Of a DNA stretch of 64,000 nucleotides, positions 43,901-54,200 are shown piece after piece. How positions within the stretch are numbered: position 1 is the stretch's first letter; every line of letters starts with the position of its first letter. The notes below the pieces were generated by a model. It worked only from the letters and a program-made list of their open reading frames with translations, was not told the DNA's origin and searched no databases. Source of the DNA: Antedon mediterranea. Its lineage: Eukaryota > Echinodermata > Crinoidea > Comatulida > Antedonidae. The stretch is from positions 21,739,001 through 21,803,000 of the forward strand of contig NC_092680.1 of assembly GCF_964355755.1 (NCBI RefSeq). The letters are read 5' to 3'. Made by a program: the position numbers and the translations under genes.

Positions 43901-45625
43901 GTGTGTAAAAAAAATGTTCTTGATAATTCAGGTGCGAGGAAGGATGTTGATCGTGAATTTGCGCTTCTCTTTATGGTTATGGATGAAAATCAGAGCTGGT
44001 ATCTTGATGAAAATATTAACCTATTCACAGACACGCCGGCCATGGTGGATACGTCTGACCCAGAATTTGAGGAGAGCAACTTAATGCATGGTAAATATTG
44101 AGACAATTACAAAAAAAACCATTGTTGATAAATTTAGAAAGACTTTATTCACAATTCTTATAGTTGAATAGCATAGTTATTTTTTTATTCCCAATATGTA
44201 TATTTCAATAGCCAACTTGTAGTGTTCATTCTTGAAATTTTTTCTTTTTAACTAAAATATTAATAATTAAATTCAGTACAGTATCTTCTTGTCTCACGTA
44301 AACAGCCTAATTGACCTAATTGACTGTAACATTATAGAATAGAAATATTATTTACACAAACTTAAAGGGCCTTTGTTTTATTTCAGGAATCAATAGCTTT
44401 ATTTACACAAACTTAAAGGGCCTTTGTTTTATTTCAGGAATCAATGGCTTTATTTACACAAACTTAAAGGGCCTTTGTTTTATTTCAGGAATCAATGGCT
44501 TTATTTACACAAACTTAAAGGGCCTTTGTTTTATTTCAGGAATCAATGGCTTTATTTACACAAACTTAAAGGGCCTTTGTTTTATTTCAGGAATCAATGG
44601 CTTTATTTACACAAACTTAAAGGGCCTTTGTTTTATTTCAGGAATCAATGGCTTTATTTACACAAACTTAAAGGGACTTGAAATGATAAAAGGAGAAACA
44701 GTCGACTGGTACCTGATTTCCATGGGAACAGATGTTGATTTACATTCTGTGCATTTTCATGCTCAAACGGTAACCTACCAGACAGACACGACGCAGCGAG
44801 CCGATGTTTTTGAACTGTTTCCAGGTGTGTTTCAATGTTTACCCTTTCCACACACCTTTTACACACACATACCATACAAAACATCGGTGTTGACACTCTG
44901 TGTATGGAAACACTTGAGTTTTGCTAAATGACGTGGAACTGGTATTTGACCAAATGATGTTTTAATAATTGTCTGTTGTTCTTTGATGTAAAATTTTCTA
45001 TTTTCTTTGATTAGATAATTGTTATGGATTTTGATATTTTCAAATAATTATAATAATATAATTTAAAATTTACAATAAAGTTTTTTTGTCAGTTTAATGT
45101 CGCATACTTTCTGTTTTTCTAATTTACATGAACATGAATATTCATGATATGGTTTACATTGCAGGTGTATACAAGACAATTGAGATGGAGCCAGACAATG
45201 TAGGAACGTGGCTTTTACACTGCCACGTCAATGATCACATCTTTGCTGGCATGGAGGCGCTCTTCACTGTTCAAGGTTAGCATAATTTATATCCTCAAAA
45301 CATCATAATGTCATTTATTTTATTTACAATAATTCTACTTCATATTTTTACCCTGATTTTACCTTATTTCCACATTTAATTATAATTTTATTTCATCATT
45401 AATGTACAAAATTGTTTTTTTACCATGTTTTTTTTACAATTATTTCACTTCCCAATCACATTGTGACTTTTGTTGCCAATGTTGAAATAATACGTATTTG
45501 GATAATAATTATATCTTTGTTCTTTTATAGAAGCTGAAAAAGAACCAAGTCGGTCAAAGGTCAACATATGCTCCAGCTTTCTTACATTTCTTACTTTCAT
45601 CATGGTATCAATTCTAGTATACTAA
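31975..45625 (+). CDS. Hephaestin/ceruloplasmin-like multicopper ferroxidase
   Basis: Extracellular ferroxidase family (Fe2+ to Fe3+ with O2 reduced to water). Exons: 31975-32135, 32574-32791, 33207-33419, 39233-39367, 39859-40025, 40250-40373, 40542-40686, 41063-41337, 41663-41871, 42064-42193, 42556-42768, 42872-43082, 43504-44090, 44642-44824, 45165-45275, 45531-45625; 1058 residues in phase. Signal peptide about 1-22 (ends IDCA), then six cupredoxin domains. All four HxH trinuclear-copper motifs are present: SLHPHG, MYHSHI, HSVHFH, HCHVNDH. A type-1 copper site is complete only in domain 6 ([14 protein letters not shown]); the equivalent Cys is Asp in domain 2 ([14 protein letters not shown]) and Ser in domain 4 ([14 protein letters not shown]). 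The hydrophobic C-terminus ([16 protein letters not shown]-stop) has no cytoplasmic tail, suggesting a GPI anchor. The intron after 43082 begins GC, not GT. Confidence 0.92.
32369..32513. mobile_element. MITE family A, copy 6
   Basis: Starts agctctgtctatacactatc, ends tagtgtagacagagct, in ferroxidase intron 1. Slightly diverged interior (gggcacatcacactttttt). Confidence 0.85.
34242..38343. repeat. 46-bp minisatellite, about 89 copies (4.1 kb)
   Basis: Head-to-tail array of a 46-bp unit (gggtttacctggattgaaca then gtagacaacaaatataggac then atggtt). Nearly all variation is at one G/A position (ggttgggttt against ggttaggttt) plus a rare gtaca for gtaga. The variants recur at multiples of the unit, for example acagtacacaac near 34813 and again 920 bp (20 units) later. 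It occupies most of the ferroxidase intron 33420-39232. Confidence 0.97.
38473..38593 (+). repeat. Dispersed repeat B, copy 1
   Basis: Segment beginning gttggtaaggtttcaacctg and ending near ttcttgtggctac matches 40118-40230 with gaps. Unknown family, not seen elsewhere in the window. Confidence 0.6.
38722..38866. mobile_element. MITE family A, copy 7 (diverged)
   Basis: Degenerate ends (ctgtctacagtatcaaagta and cacagtgtatacagct) but the same interior order: tgatgtcatatca, then ttgggtacatcacac, then gtcaaattagttt. Confidence 0.7.
40118..40230 (+). repeat. Dispersed repeat B, copy 2
   Basis: Begins gttggtaaggtttcaacctg, as at 38473, and ends ttctcgtggctatag, just before the ferroxidase exon at 40250. 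Confidence 0.6.
41476..41630. mobile_element. MITE family A, copy 8
   Basis: Starts agctctgtctaactatcaaa, ends ttgatagtgtagacagagct, flanked by TTA on both sides. It lies between ferroxidase exons 8 and 9, 32 bp before the acceptor. Confidence 0.88.
43210..43349. mobile_element. MITE family A, copy 9
   Basis: Starts agctctgtctacactatcaa, ends gatagtgtaacagagct, in the ferroxidase intron that begins with GC at 43083. Confidence 0.87.
44345..44680 (+). repeat. 51-bp array of splice acceptor plus exon start, 6 copies
   Basis: Each unit holds a pyrimidine-rich acceptor (ctttgttttatttcag) and the first 35 or so bases of ferroxidase exon 14 (gaatcaatggctttatttac then acaaacttaaaggg). Potential exon starts fall at 44387, 44438, 44489, 44540, 44591 and 44642, exactly 51 bp apart. 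The last one continues into the conserved exon. The unit is 17 codons and has no stop in the coding frame, so use of an earlier acceptor would add 17-residue repeats and keep the frame. Confidence 0.93.
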
Positions 45626-46040
45626 AACCTACCACCATGTAATATGTGACTAGCGTTCAATGATCAGCAGTAGGCCTACTTTAAATCCATTTTAGAGAAG
45701 TAGAAATATATTACCTTTGTTTTAGGAACTAGCTTTGTAGTTTTATTTTTGTTTGTTCAGCAAGATTTTAACAGAAATCATAATTTGTGTTATTTATTGT
45801 TATTTAATAATAATACAAGCTACATAGTAAATCTGTAGATTGACATGTGAACTAACTAAATATAATAACAAAATAATAACAAAAGATAACCAATATGTAC
45901 CCAGATTTTGTAATAAAGAATTAAGGAAATGTAGAGTAATTATTTTCTGATCAATAACCTTGTTCACTAATAGATCTAGTTTGTTGATGCTTGCTACTAT
46001 GACTCTATAAGATGTTGACATTTTTAAAAAATTGCAAAAA
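45626..46040 (+). other. Ferroxidase 3' untranslated region and flank
   Basis: AT-rich sequence after the stop at 45623-45625, with no coding feature. A clear poly(A) signal could not be chosen. The repeat complex that starts near 46040 bounds it. Confidence 0.4.
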
Positions 46041-48290
46041 AAAGAGCGTATTTTGGCCATTTAAAAAAAAAATGGCCCAATTTCAACCTTTTTATTTTTC
46101 GACATAAATGGTTACTATACGTCTATAAGATGATTATAATGCAATATATGCGCATATATAGCAATATTACTGCATAATAACAGTATTTTAAAAAGTGCGT
46201 ATTTTGGAAATTTTTGGAAAAAATCCTTGTACTATCTGTGTGACTTAGGCAATTAAGGAGAGCTGACTTATGATCTGCTTAACTCACTGCTTATATCAAT
46301 ATACTATATTTTTTGTGTTTCTGCCTAAGTCAGCTGTGTGACTTAGGCAATTAAGGAGAGCTGACTTATGATCTGCTTAACTCACTGCTTATATCAATAT
46401 ACTATATTTGTTGTGTTTCTGCCTAAGTCAGCTGTGTGACTTAGGCAATAAAGGGGAGCTCACTTATGAAAAATCCCTGTACTATAGTACAAGGATTTTT
46501 TCTAACAAGGCCAACAGCCATAAGTCGCGTGCTAAAACTCATAGTGATACCGGACAGACCGACAGGCCGACCAACAGACATAGTGAACGTCCACTCGACT
46601 AAAAATGGCATTTTTCGACCCTTTTATTTTTCGATAAAACTGGTGTCTATGGTACTATAAGATGATGATAAAGCAAAATATGATCATATAGAGCAATTTT
46701 ATTGCATAATAATTGAATTTTAAAAACTTGATATTTTGGCTATTTTTGGAAAAAATCCCTGTACTATAGTAAGGGATTTTTCGAAAAATGGCCCAATTTC
46801 GACCTTTTTATTTTTCGACATAAATGGTTACTATACGTCTATAAGATGATTATAATGCAATATATGCGCATATATAGATTATTGCATAATAACAGTATTT
46901 TAAAAAGTGCGTATTTTGGCCATTTTTTGAAAAAATCCCTGTACTATAGTAAGGGATTTTTCGAAAAATGGCCCAATTTCGACCTTTTTATTTTTAGACA
47001 TAAATGGTTACTATACGTCTATAAGATGATTATAATGCAATATATGCGCATATATAGCAATATTATTGCATAATAACAGTATTTTAAAAAGTGCGTATTT
47101 TGGCCATTTTTGTAAAAAATCCCTGTACTATCTGTGTGACTTAGGCAATTAAGGAGAGCTGACTTATGATCTGCTTAACTCACTGCTTATATCAATATAC
47201 TATATTTTTTGTGTTTCTGCCTAAGTCAGCTGTGTGACTTAGGCAATTAAGGGGAGCTCACTTATGATCTGCTTAACTCACTGCTTATATCAATATACTA
47301 TATTTTTGTGTTTCTGCCTAAGTCAGCTGTGTGACTTAGGCAATTAAGGAGAGCTGACTTATGATCTGCTTAACTCACTGCTTATATCAATATACTATAT
47401 TTGTTGTGTTTCTGCCTAAGTCAGCTGTGTGACTTAGGCAATGAAGGGGAGCTCACTTATGAAAAATCCCTGTACTATAGTACAAGGATTTTTTCTAACA
47501 AGGCCAACAGCCATAAGTCGCGTGCTAAAACGCATAGTGATACCGGACCGACAGACAGACCGACAGACATAGTGAACGTCCACTCGACTAAAAATGGCCA
47601 TTTTCTACCCTTTTATTTTTCGATAAAACTGGTGTCTATGGTACTATAAGGTGATGATAAAGCAATATATGATCATATAGAGCAATTTTATTGCATAATA
47701 ATTGAATTTTAAAAACTTGATATTTTGTCTATTTTTTGTAAAAAATCCCTGTACTATAGTAAGGGATTTTTCGAAAAATGGTCCAATTTCGACCTTTTTA
47801 TTTTTAGACATAAATGGTTACTATACGTCTATAAGATGATTATAATGTAATATATGCGCATATATAGCATTATTATTGCATAATAACAGTATTTTAAAAA
47901 GTGCGTATTTTGGCCATTTTTGGAAAAAATCCCTGTACTATAGTAAGGGATCTTTGGATGAAAAATGGCCCAATTTCGACCTTTTTATTTTTCGACATAA
48001 ATGGTTACTATACGTCAATAAGATGATTATAATGCAATATATGCGCATATATAGCAATATTATTGCATAATAACAGTATTTAAACAAATGCGTTTTTTGT
48101 CCATTTTTGAAAATTGCCAAATTTCGACCCTTTTATTTTTTTATATTTAACTGGTTGCTATGCCTCTAAAAGATGTTGATAATGCAATATGTGCATATAT
48201 GGCAATATTATTGCATAATCATAATTGAATATAGATATTTTGGCCATTTAAAAAAAAATCCCTGTACTATAGTAATAATAAGTTGATATT
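46040..48290. repeat. Compound repeat cluster (interleaved families)
   Basis: Two unit types alternate. One, about 107 bp, is bounded by inverted motifs (gtgtgacttaggcaatta at one end, tgcctaagtcagctgtg at the other) and occurs in runs near 46226-46440 and 47128-47440. The other, about 180 bp, carries ctttttatttttcgacataa, atggttactatacgtctata and atatatgcgcatatatagca and recurs at least six times. A third block (ccaacagccataagtcgcgt then gaacgtccactcgactaaaa) appears at about 46513 and 47500, 987 bp apart, showing a higher-order duplication of about 1 kb. No coding potential; identity unknown. Confidence 0.8.
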
Positions 48291-48520
48291 TTGGCCTACT
48301 ATATTATTTACTATTCAAATGAATTTATTGAACTTATATAATATTCTCTACGATTAAAATACATGCTGTCTTGACCTAAGCTTATGGTTTATATCTAATG
48401 AACATTACCTATTATGAAATGAATGCTGAACCACCGTGTCTGTTGATATTCTGAACACCGTAAGATATATTGCACAAATTCATTACCACTATCCACTGTT
48501 ATAAATAAATACTATAGTCT

Positions 48521-48661
48521 AGAGTCTTGTCTACACTATCAAACTTTATCTGACAAAAAAAAAGTGATTTTCCCATATATGGACATGATTATGTCATATA
48601 ACTACTAAATTTGCGCACATCACACTTTCTTTCAAACTAGTTTGATAGTGTATACAGAGCT
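48521..48661. mobile_element. MITE family A, copy 10
   Basis: Left end agagtcttgtctacactatc (mutated), right end ttgatagtgtatacagagct, interior gcgcacatcacac. Intergenic. Confidence 0.82.
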
Positions 48662-48913
48662 TAACAATAAGTTATAAAATCTTATAAATACAGAACAATT
48701 ATTAAATATTAAAGATACTGCAAGAATCTGTAATAAAATGCAAATTACTTCTGTACAATATTTCTTCCATTTTCTAGTCTGGGACTATTACTCGTTTTTT
48801 AACTGTTTATGCATGGAGCATCTTGTATTTATATTTAGTCGTTTATTGGTTATTTTTAGATGTTATCAAATTTTATATTACATATTATTCTATCATATAC
48901 TTAATTCCTTTTT

Positions 48914-49548
48914 AGGGCACCCCTATTGTATGTTAGGGCACCCCTATTGTATGTTAGGGCACCCCTATTGTATGTTAGGGCACCCCTATTGTATGTTAGG
49001 GCACCCCTATTGTATGTTAGGGCACCCCTATTGTATGTTTTAGGGCACCCCTATTGTATGTTTTAGGGCACCCCTATTGTATGTTACGGCACCCCTATTG
49101 TATGTTAGGGCACCCCTATTGTATGTTAGGGCACCCCTATTGTATGTTAGGGCACCCCTATTGTATGTTTTAGGGCACCCCTATTGTATGTTAGGGCACC
49201 CCTATTGTATACGATACCTATCGTATGTTAGGGCACCCCTATCGTATGTTAGGGCACCCCTATCGTATGTTAGGGCACCCCTATCGTATGTTAGGGCACC
49301 CTATCGTATGTTAGGGCACCCCTATCGTATGTTAGGGCACCCCTATCGTATGTTAGGGCACCCCTATTGTATGTTAGGGCACCCCTATTGTATGTTAGGG
49401 CACCCCTATTGTATGTTAGGGCACCCCTATTGTATGTTAGGGCACCCCTATTGTATGTTAGGGCACCCCTATCGTATGTTAGGGCACCCCTATCGTATGT
49501 TATTGTTAGGGCACCCCTATTGTATGTTAGGGCACCCCTATTGTATGT
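48914..49548. repeat. 21-bp minisatellite, about 30 copies
   Basis: Unit agggcacccctattgtatgt+t with tattg/tatcg variants, occasional 3-bp insertions and one diverged stretch near 49206-49222. Because 21 is a multiple of three, long ORFs with seven-residue repeats run through it; I regard them as artefacts. Confidence 0.95.
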
Positions 49549-49684
49549 TTCCCTCTTTGTTTTGTGGTTGCCGTGTTCAACTTTTACAATTTTGTTTACA
49601 CAAATTTGAAATAATAAATATCAATATGAAACATCTAAATAACATCTACAAAAGTACAAAGTTAAATTTCATACAGAAAAATAT

Positions 49685-49860
49685 TTACAGATGACACTCA
49701 CAATCCTTGTAAATAATGTTTATCGTCGCAAATAGCTTGATACAGATGACACTCACAATCATTGTAATAATGTTTATCGTCGCAAATAGCTTGATACAGA
49801 TGACACTGCACTCACAATCATTGTAATAATGTTTATCGTCACAAATAGTTTGATAAACGT
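49685..49860. repeat. Tandem repeat of 54-60 bp, 3 copies
   Basis: Units contain agatgacactcacaatc and aatgtttatcgtcgcaaata, next to an inverted-repeat element. The motif gtttatcgtcgcaaatag also appears inverted near 49988-50004, so the array may derive from one end of that element. Confidence 0.75.
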
Positions 49861-49867
49861 AATTGCA

Positions 49868-49981
49868 CAATGCATGATGGGAATGGTTTGGGAGAAAACG
49901 TCACGCAACGCGTACGCACAAACAACAAATCATGTACGTACGCGTTGTGACGTTTGCTCCCAAACCCTTCCCATCATGCGT
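49868..49981. mobile_element. Inverted-repeat element (foldback MITE)
   Basis: Left arm from 49870 (gcatgatgggaatggtttgg, gagaaaacgtcac, acgcgtacg) is matched by a right arm ending cccatcatgcg at about 49981; the arms are about 45 bp and the spacer about 20 bp. The outer edges extend with weaker inverted similarity to about 49830 and 50005. No ORF. Confidence 0.75.
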
Positions 49982-50009
49982 CGTACACGCTATTTGCGAT
50001 AAACCAATG

Positions 50010-51284
50010 GGTGGAAAAGAGACAAGTAAGCAAGGATAATAAAAGAGGTATGCCACAATTTTAAAAGAAATTGATCTTAGGTATAGTGTCACGTATTGTT
50101 ACAAGCAAGCAAGGTATAATATTTAAGGTATTAATAGAAAACATAGTTAAGGATTAAAAGTAGATGAATGTTTTTACATTTAAATAACATATGTTCTTCT
50201 TGGTAGTTCAGTGCTCTACAATTATTATCTGATACCTAGAGCATGTTGATTTTTAACAACAATTATTATTTTGATAATTCAACGTGTACGTATTATTACA
50301 GTAATAATAATACACTGTGTGAGTTATTGCAACAATCAAATGTCTTTAAAATGTCTATTTTCTATTGCACAATAATATTCTAAAATTGAAACACTTACAA
50401 TTACAAATGTACTTTGAAAGTTATACATTATTAATCACTCACATTCCTTCACATTTGTAATCGTGTTGCATTTAGACAAATATTTACAGCATACCTTATG
50501 ATAGTACCACACAATTAGTCTAAGAATTGTTAATACTTCTTTTAAACAATACTGTATCGGTAAATCACTTGAATCAAAATATAAAGGTGTAACTATCTTG
50601 ATCAAATGTAAAGCTTTAGCTTGGTGCAATTACTAAACTAAAAGATCTAATTTCCATTACAAACTCTGTGTATTTAATTAGTTTCTTAATAACGTTGATT
50701 GAAACAAATTTCATTTGACAACGATATTATCAATCTATAACATTAATTGCATATACAATATATTGAATCCTTTTTACATAACTTACTTCTTAAAATAGTG
50801 ATGGTTAATAACATTTGTAAATAAATTATTGCATAATTAAAAAAGATTTGTGTCAAGTACCATAATATTACAAATATCTTACAAAACATTAATCACATAC
50901 AAAATTGTAAGTTGGCTTTTGAGTTAATAATAATATGTCAATGATCTTACCTAGCGCTTAACGCATAAAGGCGCTTTACATCATTCATCTAGGTCACTTT
51001 TGATTTCCTGATCAGTTTTTATTGTTGTTTTTTGATCAAATAAAGAAATAAAATGAAAATTACCCTGGATTGGATCAAACACGACTGGAAACATAATGTT
51101 GCAGCCAGTAATCAGCGCAGTGCAATGATGAACATCCAGTCATATTATTGACTAATAAATAATAGTAGTGCCCTGCTCAAGAGCACCCGTACAAGATCAA
51201 TAGAGTAGTCCACAAATATTTGAACTAGAATTGTGTTGAGGCATGGTTCAGGTAAATAATTACAAAAAGAAAGAAGTGAAAAAT
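50010..51284. other. AT-rich intergenic region / 3' flank of the VWA-Cache gene
   Basis: No gene, RNA or clear repeat recognised. The part nearest 51284 is presumably 3' UTR of the minus-strand gene; a TTTATT (AATAAA on the minus strand) near 51016 could serve as its poly(A) signal. Confidence 0.4.
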
Positions 51285-54200
51285 TCATAAATAAGACGAG
51301 GTAATAAATGTTATAAAGATGAGTAGCAGTAGCAGTTTTCTTTGTACAAGTGTTGTATCAGCACCACTGTATAAACACGGCACCTCAATATCATTTATCA
51401 TGGGACATTTATCTTGTTGAGCTAAACTCTGTTTGTCATCATTGTGTGCACATGTTCCATTGATGATACGAAAAGCTCCTGTTCCAGCAATACTGAAAAA
51501 ATAAACAAAAAACATTGTTATTTACAAATTATTGAAGGTCTAACCAGCAAAATTTAGTAAGTAAGTCTGTAATTGTATTAAAAAATGGACATATGGAAAT
51601 AGATCAAATGTATGTTTTACTGTTGCAGAAGACACGAATTGATGTTTTAGATTTTTGTAAAACCATACAATTACATAATGTCTATAAAACAAGGACATTA
51701 GGTACAAAATAAAGTGAACAGGTGCAGATAAAGTGAACAGGTGCAGATAAAGTGAACAGGTGCAGATAAAGTGAACAGGTGCAGATAAAGTGAACAGGTG
51801 CAGATAAAGTGAACAGGTGCAGATAAAGTGAACAGGTGCAGATAAAGTGAACAGGTTCAGATAAAGTGAACAGGTCCAGATAAAGTGAACAGGTGCAGAT
51901 AAAGTGAACAGGTGCAGATAAAGTGAACAGGTGCAGATAAAGTGAACAGGTGCAGATAAAGTGAACAGGTCCAGATAAAGTGAACAGGTGCAGATAAAGT
52001 GAACAGGTGCAGATAAAGTGAACAGGTGCAGATAAAGTGAACAGGTGCAGATAAAGTGAACAGGTCCAGATAAAGTGAACAGGTCCAGATAAAGTGAACA
52101 GGTCAAGATAAAGTGAACAGGTCCAGATAAACTGTGTATGAAAATCTTGCATTACAGTTATTGTTTCTGCTTTCATGAAGAAGAAAATTCAAGAAGTTTT
52201 ACTTACGCATTTGTAATTTTACAGTTGAAATTGAAGTATTTAGTTTTTTCCTTGGTGTTGCGCCAATTCTCAATAACAAGCAGGTAAAGATTTGTCTTGG
52301 GTAGTGCTGACACATAATAGAAACCAGACTTGCACGGCCCTGATACATTCCCTGTTATAATTCCATTGGCCTCTGCAAATCAAAATATCATTTAATAATT
52401 AAAGAAGATCAGGTTACACACACAAACAGTGGTGTTTTCACATTCCATTGCGTACAGATCAACCTCAGAAGCGATTTAATTTGTGCTTTAAAAATATCAT
52501 TTTAAATACAGCAAAAATGATTTGAGAAAAATAGGTTCCTTAGTCTTGTAGTAAATAAAAGTAAGCCCTGTTGCCATTTCTGAACGTAGGGAAATGAGCT
52601 GTTAGGAGCTCATTGTACTAAGCCTTGGCATTATGTGGTAGAACGTAGGGAAATGAGCTGTTAGGAGCTCATTGTACTAAGCCATGGCATTATGTGGTAG
52701 AACGTAGGGAAATGAGCTGTTAGGAGGTCATTGTACTAAGCCATGGCATTATGTGGTAGAACGTAGGGAAATGAGCTGTTAGGAGCTCATTGTATTAAGC
52801 CTTGGCATTATGTGGTAGAACGTAGGGAAATGAGCTGTTAGGAGCTCATTGTACTAAGCATTGGCATTATGTGGTAGAACGTAGGGAAATGAGCTGTTAG
52901 GAGCTCATTGTACTAAGCCATGGCATTATGTGGTAGAACGTAGGGAAATGAGCTGTTAGGAGCTCATTGTACTAAGCCATGGCATTATGTGGTAGAACGT
53001 CGGGAAATGAGCTGTTAGGAGCTCATTGTACTAAGCCTTGGCATTATGTGGTAGAACGTAGGGAAATGAGCTGTTAGGAGCTCATTGTACTAAGCCATGG
53101 CATTATGTGGTAGAACGTAGGGAAATGAGCTGTTAGGAGCTCATTGTACTAAGCCTTGGCATTATGTGGTAGGATGGCCAGTTCCTTTAATGCCACCTTA
53201 TCATCCCTATTATTTTCAACCAGGTACTCATTTACAGCGGAGTAGACTGGGAGTTGAACCCTGGTTTCTCCGTATGACCTTTAAGTGTCCTAACGACTTG
53301 GCTACCCAACTCCTTAATGTAGTAAATAATGTGTGTACATACCTACAACACTATCATTAGCCTGATAACCAACAACATCTTGAATACATCCAAAAGAGTT
53401 TGAGAAGGAAGGGGTAGGCCCCTTGGTCTTGTAGTAATCATCCAACTCACCAGGTGTCATTGGTATGCCCTGCAGGCTCGCCTGAAACCAAGTAATATAG
53501 ACATTGGACGCATTTATCACATGATTCATTTATAGTACTATTACAGGGGCGGATCCAGGATTTATGCACCAAAGAGGACGGAAGCAAAAAATAGGTATTT
53601 AGAAACTCGGACTGGGCATTCTCAAACCCTAAAGCACCTCTGGGAGAAGAGATTCTGTGAGATAGATGCAGACAGTAGTCTGGCTGTCAACGTAGCCATT
53701 TATCATTGAGTAACAATAATTATAGAAAAAACAAGGGAGCGCTAACATATAATATTAATATAGTCTAACATGGATATAATAAAATAGTTAATAATTTTAT
53801 TTTAGTTGTATATCTATTCAGAGCTATTGCTATGGGGAATTGTGATAAATTGTGTCTCAACATGAAAACAAAATTGCAAATAAAGAGTTAAGAGTTGATG
53901 GTTATTCACCTTTGGTGCGTAAGGAGACACACTGCATGATCCTTGGAAATCAATCTGTTCTTTTCGTACAAAGAATTGGTGTTTGTAGATCAAGTCATGC
54001 ATGACTTCACCCTCTTTCTTGCCAAGTGATACCCGTTTGTATTTACGTTCATCTAATGCTGTTGCTTCCAAAAAGTCTGTATCAATCACAATATTTGCAT
54101 TCTTATCAAACAAGTAGCACCTGCAATGTTGAGATAGAAGGTTTTACAACAAATATTTTGAACTATCCAAAACCATCCTTGGGCAAAATGATTCAGAATG

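Noticed and set aside
44424-44681. ORF with repeated [17 protein letters not shown]
   Set aside because: Wrong frame over the duplicated acceptor array; the true coding frame of exon 14 reads [12 protein letters not shown].
48914-49548. Interstitial telomeric repeat (each unit contains ttaggg)
   Set aside because: TTAGGG occurs only once per 21-bp unit with unrelated bases between, so it is not a telomere array.
48738-49694. Long ORFs with GHPYCML and YVRAPLL repeats
   Set aside because: They come entirely from a 21-bp tandem repeat whose length is a multiple of three; several frames are open at once and there is no homology or gene context.
51540-52176. Minus-strand ORFs of 164 and 188 codons with 19-residue repeats
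   Set aside because: Generated by the 19-bp minisatellite in an intron; two overlapping frames are equally open and encode the same repeat shifted.
53243-53313. Functional tRNA gene
   Set aside because: A and B boxes are present but the acceptor stem and anticodon arm do not fold convincingly and a SINE body follows.
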